DNA of 10,647 nucleotides, from NCBI GenBank assembly GCA_964613675.1, contig CAZTIH010000089.1:1-10647 (forward strand). The letters run 5' to 3'. The notes under the pieces are model-generated. The model was not told where the DNA came from and did not search any database. It worked only from the letters and a program-made list of their open reading frames with translations. The stretch is from DAIUCA01 sp964613675 (GTDB lineage: Bacteria > Pseudomonadota > Gammaproteobacteria > Competibacterales > Competibacteraceae). Made by a program: the position numbers and the translations under genes. Below, one piece after another: positions 1 through 5,844 of this stretch; the stretch's first letter is position 1; the number at the start of each line of letters is the position of its first letter.

Positions 1-63
1 TAACACATTCAAGGCCCCGACAAAATCGGCGTTCTCCTTGAATCCGCATTCTGTGGCCAATCA
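1..63 (-). pseudogene. tnpB: Remnant of IS200/IS605-type tnpB, C-terminal zinc-ribbon end
   Basis: Reading leftward from a TGA at 61-63, the frame gives LATECGFKENADFVGALNVL and then leaves the window. The pattern CGF-x-ENAD-x-VGA-x-NVL is the second half of the C-terminal zinc ribbon of TnpB/OrfB proteins (RNA-guided nucleases of IS200/IS605 elements). The first cysteine of this CxxC pair is Ala. An in-frame stop lies directly upstream and nothing TnpB-like continues to the right, so the catalytic body is missing. This is a 3' scrap of an old element, not a working gene. The rest of it, including any right end, would lie left of the window. The match is short, so confidence is moderate. Confidence 0.6.
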
Positions 64-73
64 TGTAGGTGGT

Positions 74-128
74 GGGGACCCCACGAGGAGCGTCCCCTTC
101 CGTGATTTTTTTGGGCCCCCACAGGGGG
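74..128. repeat. Two GC-rich inverted repeats between the tnpB remnant and the binding-protein gene
   Basis: The gap at 64-136 has two potential hairpins. GGGGAC (74-79) pairs with GTCCCC (92-97) across 12 nt, and CCCCC (116-120) pairs with GGGGG (124-128) across ACA. Seven T's (107-113) lie between them. Neither strand shows a stem followed directly by a T-tract, so this is not a clear intrinsic terminator. It could still slow transcription leaving the binding-protein gene, or be debris of the decayed element. Confidence 0.35.
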
Positions 129-136
129 TATCCCGA

Positions 137-1000
137 CTACCGAAACCCGTAACTTTGTCTGAGTTCGGTTAGTTTTCCACTGTTATCAAGACGTTGGATG
201 ATTTCTTCTAACGCGGTTTTTAACTCAGGACGATCCGTTTTTACCGCAAGCCCAATCGGCCATTGAAATAATGCGGGTTTCGGATCGGGGAAGGTGTCAA
301 TCACCATGCGTTTGGCCTGGCGTGCACAGTAAATCGCTTGACCTTCCGTCAACACGAGCAGTTGTAAGAATCCCTCGTGAATGGCGTCACACATGGCGTC
401 CACAGTGCGGAAATGGCGCACTTGATTGGCTAATCGACCATTTTCAAAGCGTAAAAAGAATTGTGAACCGATAGAAGCCATCTCTACGCCAATTTTTACG
501 GGTTCAGCGGTGGACCAATTCGTCACTTGGGGGACGGCTTCGGTGTCGCGCAAAATGACGATTTGTTGAGTGAGATAGGGGCCAAAAATCGCCACTTGAC
601 GGTTTTTTTCTGCAAATCGCGCATCGACCGGTATGTGTAACATAACATCTGCCACGCCCCCGCCGAGATAATGGCCACGCCACACGTTGTTGCGCAGATC
701 GTCGTTCATCGCTTCATCGGAAGCATTTACGACCATTGGACTGAAAAAAACGCCCAGTTCAGCCGCTAAGAGTTCGCCCAATTCCACATCAAGCCCCGTC
801 AGCTTACCGCCTTGGTTGAACGAGAAGGGGGGGTGATCGCGATAGACCGCCACGCGCAAATTCCCCCGTTCTTGAATAGCCAAGAGGGCATCTTCCCGTT
901 CCTCTTCAACCTGTCCGTAAACAGGGGTGATAGAGATCAATAAGAATGCAAAGCTAAGAATTTTTAACAAAGGGTGTTTCATAAAATGGTGAAGGGCCAT
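137..1000 (-). CDS. Quinoprotein-associated periplasmic substrate-binding protein (XoxJ-like, SBP_bac_3 fold)
   Basis: A secreted protein of about 287 aa. The N-terminus has a basic stretch and a hydrophobic core (LLKILSFAFLLISI) ending at PVYGQ, a typical signal peptide. The mature part begins with the family-3 solute-binding pattern GNLRVAVYRDHPPFSF, then GLDVELGELLAAELGV. Such proteins encoded beside PQQ dehydrogenases form a known group (quinoprotein dehydrogenase-associated binding proteins, XoxJ in methylotrophs). They usually lack a partner permease, as here, and are thought to help activate or interact with the dehydrogenase rather than import a solute. That role is inferred. The gene is last in the cytochrome-dehydrogenase unit, close behind the dehydrogenase stop. 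I chose the ATG at 1000, with AAGG 7 nt and GAGGAG about 13 nt upstream. A TTG at 1030 and an ATG at 982 are alternatives; the latter gives the cleanest signal peptide. Confidence 0.85.
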   Translation of the reverse strand: MALHHFMKHPLLKILSFAFLLISITPVYGQVEEEREDALLAIQERGNLRVAVYRDHPPFSFNQGGKLTGLDVELGELLAAELGVFFSPMVVNASDEAMNDDLRNNVWRGHYLGGGVADVMLHIPVDARFAEKNRQVAIFGPYLTQQIVILRDTEAVPQVTNWSTAEPVKIGVEMASIGSQFFLRFENGRLANQVRHFRTVDAMCDAIHEGFLQLLVLTEGQAIYCARQAKRMVIDTFPDPKPALFQWPIGLAVKTDRPELKTALEEIIQRLDNSGKLTELRQSYGFR

Positions 1001-1040
1001 TGCTGGCCCTTGTCTCCTCTCTTTGAGCAATGGAACTGAC

Positions 1041-2816
1041 TTAATTAGATGCGGTGAACGGGGTATGGAGCTTGAATACCCAAACCGAACCGCCTTGGTT
1101 TAAGAAGCGGATGCGTTGCGCCACATCGCCCCCCCACAACGGAACTGCTCCGCCCCACCCTGAAGACACGGCAACATATTGTTCGCCATCCATTTCCCAG
1201 GTGATGGGGGAGCCGATGACGCCGGAACTCGTGCGAAATTCCCAAACTTTCTCGCCCGTCTCGGCATTGAAGGCCATTAAGAAACCTTCCGGATTGCCAG
1301 TGAACACGAGGTTCCCTGCGGTCGCCAAGACGCCGCCCCATAGAGGCGCGTTGTTTTGATACTCCCACTTAATCTCGCCCGTCGCGGGATCAATCGCCCG
1401 CAATGCCCCGATGTAATCTTCATAAAGCGGTGTGATGGTGAAGCCGGCCCCTAAGAAGGCCGCCCCTTTGCGATAGGTAATGGGTTCGTTCCAAATGTCC
1501 ATGCCCCACTCATTGGCGGGCACATAAAACCAACCGGTTTGTTGACTGTAAGCCATGGGCATCCAGTTTTTGCCACCCAAAAAGCCGGGTGCAGTGAAAG
1601 CGGATTCGCCTCGTTCGCCATCGGCACTCAATGCCGGGTCACCGGGACGATTGTCGTTTTCGACGGGACGACCGGTTTCTAAGTCGATGTGGCTGGCCCA
1701 GGTAATTTTAGTGACAAAAGGCGTCGCGTTGAGGAGTTTGCCGTTGGTGCGATCCAGCACGTAGAAAAACCCGTTACGGTCGGCCTTGGCGCCAGCTTTA
1801 ATCACTTCACCGTCTTTTTCTAAATCGAAAGAGATGAATTCGTTAACGCCATCGTAGTCCCAGCCGTCATTTGGCGTGTTTTGGTAATGCCACACGATCT
1901 GGCCACTATCCGGATCAATCGCCAAGGTGGACGCGGTGAATAAGTTGTCGGCCATTTCGCCATTGATACGACGGTTATGGCTGTTCCAAGGAGCGGGGTT
2001 GCCGGTTCCGAAGAACAGTAAATCGGTTTCTGGATCGTACGTTCCGCCTAACCACGGAGCACCGCCACCGGTTTGCCAGGTGTCGCCGGGCCAAGTCAAC
2101 CCTGCTTCGCCGCCCGTGATCCCGTTATCGACGAGTTCACCGGCTTCGTTGCGAATTTTCCCCATGTGACCTTCGAGGACAGGTCGAATCCACACCAACT
2201 CTCCGGTTCGCGGATCTCGGGCTTCGACCCGACCCACCACGCCAAATTCGCCGCCCGAGACACCGGTAATGAGCAGGCCCTTTGCGATTAACGGCGCGGC
2301 GGTGAATGAGTAACCATCGCGGAAGTCGTCGATGCGCTGTCTCCAACGTACGCGACCCGTCGCCCGATCTAGCCCTACGAGCTGCGCGTCTAAGGTGCCA
2401 AAAATGAAGAGGTCGTCGTACAGCGCGCCCCCTCGATTGATGACATCACAACAGGGCAGAATGCCGTCGGGTAAACGATGGTTGTATTCCCAAATCTCTT
2501 CGCCCGTGCGCACATCAATCGCGAACGCCCGTGAATAGGAGGCGGTGACATACATCACGCCTTCGTGAATGAGGGGCTGTGATTGTTGACCGCGCTGCTT
2601 TTCGCCCCCAAACGAGAACGCCCAAGCGGGGACAAGGTTTTTTACGGTTTCGGTGTTGATTTGACTCAAGGGACTAAACCGTTGGCCCTGTTGACCTAAA
2701 CCGTAGGTCACGACTTGGTGAGTGGTTTGCGCATCGTTGAGGATGTCTTCATCGGTTACGGCGTAAGCGGCACCGCAAACCGTCATCAATAACGCAGCTA
2801 ACAGTTTGTTTTGCAT
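1041..2816 (-). CDS. PQQ-dependent alcohol dehydrogenase, lanthanide type (PedH/ExaA-like)
   Basis: A 591-aa periplasmic quinoprotein that oxidises an alcohol to the aldehyde and passes electrons to a cytochrome c. The signal peptide is residues 1-19 (cut after AYA). The rest is an eight-bladed propeller with repeated tryptophan-docking motifs (e.g. DPATGEIKWEY, NAETGEKVWEF). Visible active-site residues are the adjacent Cys pair C122-C123 in PCCDVINRG, metal ligands E190 and N273 (GTGNPAPWN), and catalytic D320 in GWDYDGVNE. D322, two residues on, is the extra Asp that marks lanthanide-dependent enzymes; Ca enzymes have Ala or Ser there. The EGHMG and TWPGDTWQTGGGAPWLGG stretches resemble PedH/ExaA-type ethanol dehydrogenases more than XoxF/MxaF methanol dehydrogenases, so short-chain or aromatic alcohols are the likelier substrates. 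The length is usual for the family. The ribosome-binding site is weak (AGAGA 7 nt upstream). Substrate range and metal use are inferred. Confidence 0.95.
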   Translation of the reverse strand: MQNKLLAALLMTVCGAAYAVTDEDILNDAQTTHQVVTYGLGQQGQRFSPLSQINTETVKNLVPAWAFSFGGEKQRGQQSQPLIHEGVMYVTASYSRAFAIDVRTGEEIWEYNHRLPDGILPCCDVINRGGALYDDLFIFGTLDAQLVGLDRATGRVRWRQRIDDFRDGYSFTAAPLIAKGLLITGVSGGEFGVVGRVEARDPRTGELVWIRPVLEGHMGKIRNEAGELVDNGITGGEAGLTWPGDTWQTGGGAPWLGGTYDPETDLLFFGTGNPAPWNSHNRRINGEMADNLFTASTLAIDPDSGQIVWHYQNTPNDGWDYDGVNEFISFDLEKDGEVIKAGAKADRNGFFYVLDRTNGKLLNATPFVTKITWASHIDLETGRPVENDNRPGDPALSADGERGESAFTAPGFLGGKNWMPMAYSQQTGWFYVPANEWGMDIWNEPITYRKGAAFLGAGFTITPLYEDYIGALRAIDPATGEIKWEYQNNAPLWGGVLATAGNLVFTGNPEGFLMAFNAETGEKVWEFRTSSGVIGSPITWEMDGEQYVAVSSGWGGAVPLWGGDVAQRIRFLNQGGSVWVFKLHTPFTASN

Positions 2817-2858
2817 AGGAAGGTCTCTTGCTCTTGTGGTGGGTGGAGTGAAAATTAT

Positions 2859-2868
2859 GGGTTAACCC
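2859..2868. repeat. 10-bp perfect palindrome GGGTTAACCC upstream of the dehydrogenase gene
   Basis: A perfect self-complementary decamer in the 122-bp gap between the cytochrome and dehydrogenase genes, about 45 nt before the dehydrogenase start. It could be a protein-binding half-site pair or be chance. No function can be read from the sequence. Confidence 0.35.
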
Positions 2869-2875
2869 TAAATGT

Positions 2876-2910
2876 AAGGGCGAGTGACCGATTAACCGTT
2901 CATCGCCCTT
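2876..2910 (-). other. Intercistronic hairpin between cytochrome and dehydrogenase genes
   Basis: AAGGGCGA (2876-2883) is exactly complementary to TCGCCCTT (2903-2910). The stem extends inward through TGA/TCA and CG/CG with a bulge and a mismatch. On the transcribed minus strand no T-tract follows, so a classical terminator is unlikely. A stable hairpin here could protect or process mRNA and so set different levels of the cytochrome and dehydrogenase messages. That role is inferred. Confidence 0.5.
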
Positions 2911-2938
2911 CATTCTCTTATTCTTTATTTAAGTAAAT

Positions 2939-3355
2939 CTATTCCACTTTAGTTTCAAGCCAAGCGCGAATAGCCCACATGGCTTCTTGGCTCAAGGGAC
3001 CGCTGGGGGGAGCGAAGGCAGGCATGTAGGTAATTCCATTGCGAATCGCGCCATTCCGCACGCGCTCCATGAACCATTCATCGCCAAATGGACCAACTTC
3101 GAGTTCGCGTAAGTCCGGGGCAATCCCCCCAGAAATCGCATCTAACCCATGACAACGAGCACAATTTTGGTTGTAGGCCGACGAACCAATTTCAATGGCA
3201 CGCTCGTTACCCGTGTAGGGGTTAGTTTCCAACCAGGTTTCTCCCAAGGCAGGAAGTCCTGATACATCAACGGCTTGGGGTATGACGTCGCCATGAGCTA
3301 AAACCAAACCCGACCAAACGAGCAATGTGCTACCAATAAGTGTGGCGAGTTTCAT
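2939..3355 (-). CDS. pedF: Periplasmic c-type cytochrome, PedF-like electron acceptor of the alcohol dehydrogenase
   Basis: A 138-aa class I cytochrome c. It has a signal peptide (residues 1-20, cut after LVLA), a mature start HGDVIPQAVD, one haem motif CARCH (C65, C68, H69) in the context SAYNQNCARCHGLDAISGGIAPDLR, and a likely axial Met at 111 (TYMPAF). The HGDV-x-PQAVD start and the haem surroundings match the cytochrome c-550 PedF group, which accepts electrons from PQQ alcohol dehydrogenases. The C-terminal helix SQEAMWAIRAWLETK is typical. It is the first gene of the unit and lies 122 bp ahead of the dehydrogenase. A GGAGA ribosome-binding site sits 10 nt upstream of the ATG. A sigma-54-type promoter 82 bp upstream faces this gene. 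Confidence 0.93.
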   Translation of the reverse strand: MKLATLIGSTLLVWSGLVLAHGDVIPQAVDVSGLPALGETWLETNPYTGNERAIEIGSSAYNQNCARCHGLDAISGGIAPDLRELEVGPFGDEWFMERVRNGAIRNGITYMPAFAPPSGPLSQEAMWAIRAWLETKVE

Positions 3356-3436
3356 TAAATTAAGGTCTCCGAAAAGGTGATTATGAATCTGAGCTGAACT
3401 TTGTACGGGGATTTTTCGTTGTGCAAAACTTGCAGA

Positions 3437-3451
3437 GCAAAGGAGATGCCA
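3437..3451 (-). promoter_or_regulatory. Sigma-54 (-24/-12) promoter of the cytochrome-dehydrogenase operon
   Basis: Read on the minus strand the site is TGGCATCTCCTTTGC followed by T. The consensus is TGGCAC-N5-TTGC with A/T next. GG and GC are exactly 10 nt apart, TGGCA and TTGC are all present, and only the less conserved bases differ. It predicts a start near 3425 and a leader of about 70 nt before the cytochrome ATG. No other GG-N10-GC match facing this way was found in the gap. It lies next to a divergent gene for a GAFTGA-containing sigma-54 activator, which strongly supports it. Confidence 0.8.
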
Positions 3452-3479
3452 CCCCTGTAAAACCCACAGCTTTTGCGAG

Positions 3480-3492
3480 TAACCTTTTGATT
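3480..3492 (-). promoter_or_regulatory. IHF-binding site, exact consensus match
   Basis: TAACCTTTTGATT is an exact fit to YAANNNNTTGATW, the reverse complement of the IHF consensus WATCAANNNNTTR. It is centred about 61 nt upstream of the predicted sigma-54 start. It lies between the promoter and the palindromic candidate activator site, the place where IHF bends DNA at such promoters. An A/T tract follows at 3502-3509. The placement makes a chance match less likely. Confidence 0.65.
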
Positions 3493-3557
3493 TTTAGTGA
3501 CTTTTTTTTGCAAATTTTGCCAAAAAAATGTGGCGTTGCAACTTGGGTTTGCACAAG

Positions 3558-3581
3558 AACTGTGTCAAAAATTGAACAGTT
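3558..3581. promoter_or_regulatory. Candidate activator-binding site (UAS), interrupted palindrome
   Basis: AACTGT (3558-3563) and ACAGTT (3576-3581) are exact inverted repeats. Inside them TCAA (3565-3568) and TTGA (3572-3575) also pair, with one extra G on the left, giving arms AACTGT-G-TCAA and TTGA-ACAGTT around AAA. The centre is about 145 nt upstream of the predicted sigma-54 start, a normal enhancer distance, and about 75 nt upstream of the activator's own start codon. It may therefore also serve autoregulation. Binding by the neighbouring Fis-type HTH protein is inferred. Confidence 0.55.
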
Positions 3582-3645
3582 GCCTCAACACCTTTTCACC
3601 GCATCATCAAAAAGAAACAGCGGTCACTCTGAGGGAGGAGTGTTT

Positions 3646-5595
3646 GTGAATGCCTCAACCATCACCCATCAAGACCATATCAACGCGGTCGTTCAACAAT
3701 TTGCCACAAGACTGCAACGGTTACCCGACCCCATAATTGCGCGCGCTTGGGAACGTTGCTTACAACGTTATCACCTCCATCCCGATCGGATTCATTTCCC
3801 CGCCGCACTTGCTGCCGAGCCGCTAGACAGTCGCATTCAAGGATTGGGGCCGTTGTGGGAGGTTGCGTCTCGTGAAATGCACACCCTTCACCAACAACTT
3901 GGCGCTGAACACACGACCATTGCCCTTACCGACATCGAAGGTGTGGTATTAGCCGCGTTGCATCAGGGCGACGAATGCACATTGCGTCTCACGACGGGCC
4001 AGTCATGGCATGAAAGCGCCCGTGGGACCAACGCGATTGGGCTATGTCTCAGCGATTTAGAACCCGCCATCGTTCACGGAGACGATAACTTTGCGACGGT
4101 GTTAACGGATTTAAGCACTGTTGCGGCCCCCATTTTCGATGCCCACGGACGACTACAAGCGGTGTTAGCGGCCATTTCCCCCGCAAAGGCCCACAATCGC
4201 CGCAGTCAATTGCAAACCCTCGCGTTGCTGACCCTCGCCACCCGTCTCATCGAAAATGGAGGTTTTTTGCAACAATTTCAGCGTCAATGGGTCCTGCGGT
4301 TTCATGTACAACCCGCGTTTATCGGCTTGCTAAGTGAGGGCCTGTTAGCCTTTGACGAGGCGGGGCGTTTGTTGGCCGTGAACCAGAGTGGCCTCGAACA
4401 GCTCGGGTTACGAGATCGGCGGCCCTGGTTGGGACAAAGCATTGATCGGCTGTTTGAGCCTTTTGATTGGCGCAATCGGCCGCAACTGTTTCCCCCACAG
4501 CTTTCCCTAGTGCGTCGTTGTGATGGACAAAGTTTAGGGGGATTGCTGTGTGTCCCCGACCAACCCACATGTAACAGCGAACCCACGACGGCAGGGTATC
4601 GCGTTGACCTGGCCGATCCGCCCTATCTCGCCAATGATTTGGAGGGCCTTGAAGGGGGGGATCCGACCATGACCCAACAGCTCAAGTGGGCACGACGGGT
4701 CATGAATCGCGACATTAACCTCTTGATTTTAGGAGAAACGGGAACGGGAAAAGAAGCAGTGGCCCGTGCCATTCACAACGCGAGTGAACGGGCCAACAAA
4801 CCGTTTGTCGCCGTCAATTGTGCGGCGTTGCCGGAAAGTCTGATTGAATCGGAACTCTTTGGGTACAAGCATGGAGCGTTTACGGGCGCACGACGGGAGG
4901 GAATGCGCGGCAAAATCTTGCAATCCAGTGGCGGGACGCTATTTCTCGATGAAATTGGCGATATGCCCGTCGCCCTGCAAACTCGCTTGTTACGGGTGCT
5001 TGAAGAGGGGGAAGTCCTTCCTCTGGGAAGCGAGGTCCCGATTCCGGTCACATTGCGCGTCATCAGCGCGACCCACCGACGGTTGTTACAACGGGTGCAG
5101 GACGGTGATTTTCGGGAGGATTTGTATTACCGCCTCAACGGATTAACGCTCAACCTGCCCGCGTTACGGGAACGCGTCGATCGGGCGGCGCTGATTCGGC
5201 GCGTCATGGCCCAGGAGAGTGCGAACACGCGAGTTCAGTTGGCGCCGGAAGCCTTTGCTGCGCTGATGAACTACGGTTGGCCGGGCAATTTGCGTCAGTT
5301 GCACAATGTGTTACGCACGGCGGTGGCGCTTTGTGAAAACCACATCATTCGGCTTTACGATCTCCCACAAGAAATCCAGCCCCATGCACCGTTGCCCGAG
5401 CGAATCGAAATCGCTGAAGCCCCCGAACAGCCTTCGGCCAGCACCTTGGCAGCGGCAGAACGACGGGCGTTGCTGCGAGAACTTGAAACGCAACGATGGA
5501 ACGTCACGAATACGGCAAGTCAACTAGGTATGAGCCGTAACACGCTGTATCGCAAGATGAAAAAGCATGGCATCACACCACCCACCCTGGTGTGA
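3646..5595 (+). CDS. AcoR-family sigma-54-dependent transcriptional activator
   Basis: A 649-aa cytoplasmic enhancer-binding protein. The N-terminal AcoR-like region (about 25-60, with ARAWERCLQRYHLHP) leads into a GAF-type sensor (about 70-200, with GTNAIGLCL at 127-135), then a PAS-like domain (about 222-305, LLSEGLLAFDEAGRLLAVN). The AAA+ domain (about 335-570) has Walker A GETGTGKE at 363-370, the sigma-54 contact loop GAFTGA at 410-415 and Walker B LFLDE at 432-436. A Fis-type helix-turn-helix closes the protein (about 605-645, NVTNTASQLGMSRNTLYRKMKKHG). The intact GAFTGA means it should activate sigma-54 polymerase. I chose the GTG at 3646: GGGAGGAG ends 5 nt before it, and an upstream open frame (to 3421) runs through the promoter elements. 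The gene is divergent from the dehydrogenase operon, its probable target. The ligand is unknown; an alcohol, aldehyde or other carbonyl signal is inferred from the context. Confidence 0.93.
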   Translation: MNASTITHQDHINAVVQQFATRLQRLPDPIIARAWERCLQRYHLHPDRIHFPAALAAEPLDSRIQGLGPLWEVASREMHTLHQQLGAEHTTIALTDIEGVVLAALHQGDECTLRLTTGQSWHESARGTNAIGLCLSDLEPAIVHGDDNFATVLTDLSTVAAPIFDAHGRLQAVLAAISPAKAHNRRSQLQTLALLTLATRLIENGGFLQQFQRQWVLRFHVQPAFIGLLSEGLLAFDEAGRLLAVNQSGLEQLGLRDRRPWLGQSIDRLFEPFDWRNRPQLFPPQLSLVRRCDGQSLGGLLCVPDQPTCNSEPTTAGYRVDLADPPYLANDLEGLEGGDPTMTQQLKWARRVMNRDINLLILGETGTGKEAVARAIHNASERANKPFVAVNCAALPESLIESELFGYKHGAFTGARREGMRGKILQSSGGTLFLDEIGDMPVALQTRLLRVLEEGEVLPLGSEVPIPVTLRVISATHRRLLQRVQDGDFREDLYYRLNGLTLNLPALRERVDRAALIRRVMAQESANTRVQLAPEAFAALMNYGWPGNLRQLHNVLRTAVALCENHIIRLYDLPQEIQPHAPLPERIEIAEAPEQPSASTLAAAERRALLRELETQRWNVTNTASQLGMSRNTLYRKMKKHGITPPTLV

Positions 5596-5596
5596 T
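5572..5596 (+). other. Perfect 9-bp hairpin spanning the activator stop codon
   Basis: ATCACACCA (5572-5580) and TGGTGTGAT (5588-5596) form a perfect stem around the 7-nt loop CCCACCC. The TGA stop (5593-5595) lies in the right arm. No T-tract follows, so an efficient intrinsic terminator is not supported. It may be a weak terminator, an mRNA 3' stabiliser, or a barrier separating activator transcription from pqqA. Confidence 0.5.
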
Positions 5597-5698
5597 TGCG
5601 TATTTGGCATTGCCGTAGAGTTGTGCTAACAATCCAAGAGCGGGCTTTTGATATGGCCCTGCGCCACCACACATTTAAACATTCTGGGGAAACGCCAT

Positions 5699-5770
5699 AT
5701 GTGGACCAAACCGAGCTTTCAAGAATTGCGTTTAGGTTTTGAAGTCACGATGTACGCCGCAAACCGCTAA
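5699..5770 (+). CDS. pqqA: PQQ precursor peptide PqqA
   Basis: A 23-aa peptide, MWTKPSFQELRLGFEVTMYA followed by ANR. It is the ribosomal precursor from which PQQ is built: PqqE, with the chaperone PqqD, crosslinks the Glu and Tyr side chains of the E-x-x-x-Y motif, seen here as E15 and Y19 in EVTMY. The MW-x-KP start is also typical, and the length is usual (22-24 aa for the short form). GGGGA lies 8 nt upstream of the ATG. The gene sits 103 bp after the activator and just before pqqC, with an intrinsic terminator in between. I see no convincing promoter in the 5597-5698 gap. A TTGATA at 5648 lacks a well-spaced -10 box. Confidence 0.96.
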   Translation: MWTKPSFQELRLGFEVTMYAANR

Positions 5771-5785
5771 CTAAATCATGCGCTG

Positions 5786-5811
5786 ACCGACGGGAAACCG
5801 TCGGTTTTTTT
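5786..5811 (+). terminator. Intrinsic terminator or attenuator between pqqA and pqqC
   Basis: ACCGACGG (5786-5793), loop GAAA (a GNRA tetraloop) and CCGTCGGT (5798-5805) are followed at once by a run of T's to 5811. The perfect 8-bp GC-rich stem plus T-tract is a strong factor-independent terminator. It sits 15 nt after the pqqA stop, so most transcripts should end after pqqA and only read-through would reach pqqCDE. That fits the need for much more precursor peptide than enzyme. Confidence 0.92.
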
Positions 5812-5844
5812 ATTCCCCGTTGCCCCTTCCAAATAGCCACCAAA

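Noticed and set aside
64..136. Extension of the tnpB remnant to the right
   Set aside because: The frame upstream of the TGA reads GTLLVGSPPPT, which is unlike TnpB, and the other two frames show no zinc ribbon or RuvC residues.
1054..1359. Open frames antisense to the dehydrogenase gene and others like it throughout the window
   Set aside because: They lie opposite or within strong known genes, have no recognisable domains or ribosome-binding sites, and follow from codon bias of the real genes.
3421..3645. Longer N-terminus of the activator starting at GTG 3421 (75 extra residues)
   Set aside because: The segment carries the sigma-54 promoter, IHF site and palindrome, has low-complexity translation with no family match, and a strong GGGAGGAG site serves the GTG at 3646.
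5648..5677. Sigma-70 promoter for pqqA based on TTGATA
   Set aside because: No good -10 hexamer occurs at 16-18 nt, and no GG-N10-GC sigma-54 match exists in this gap.
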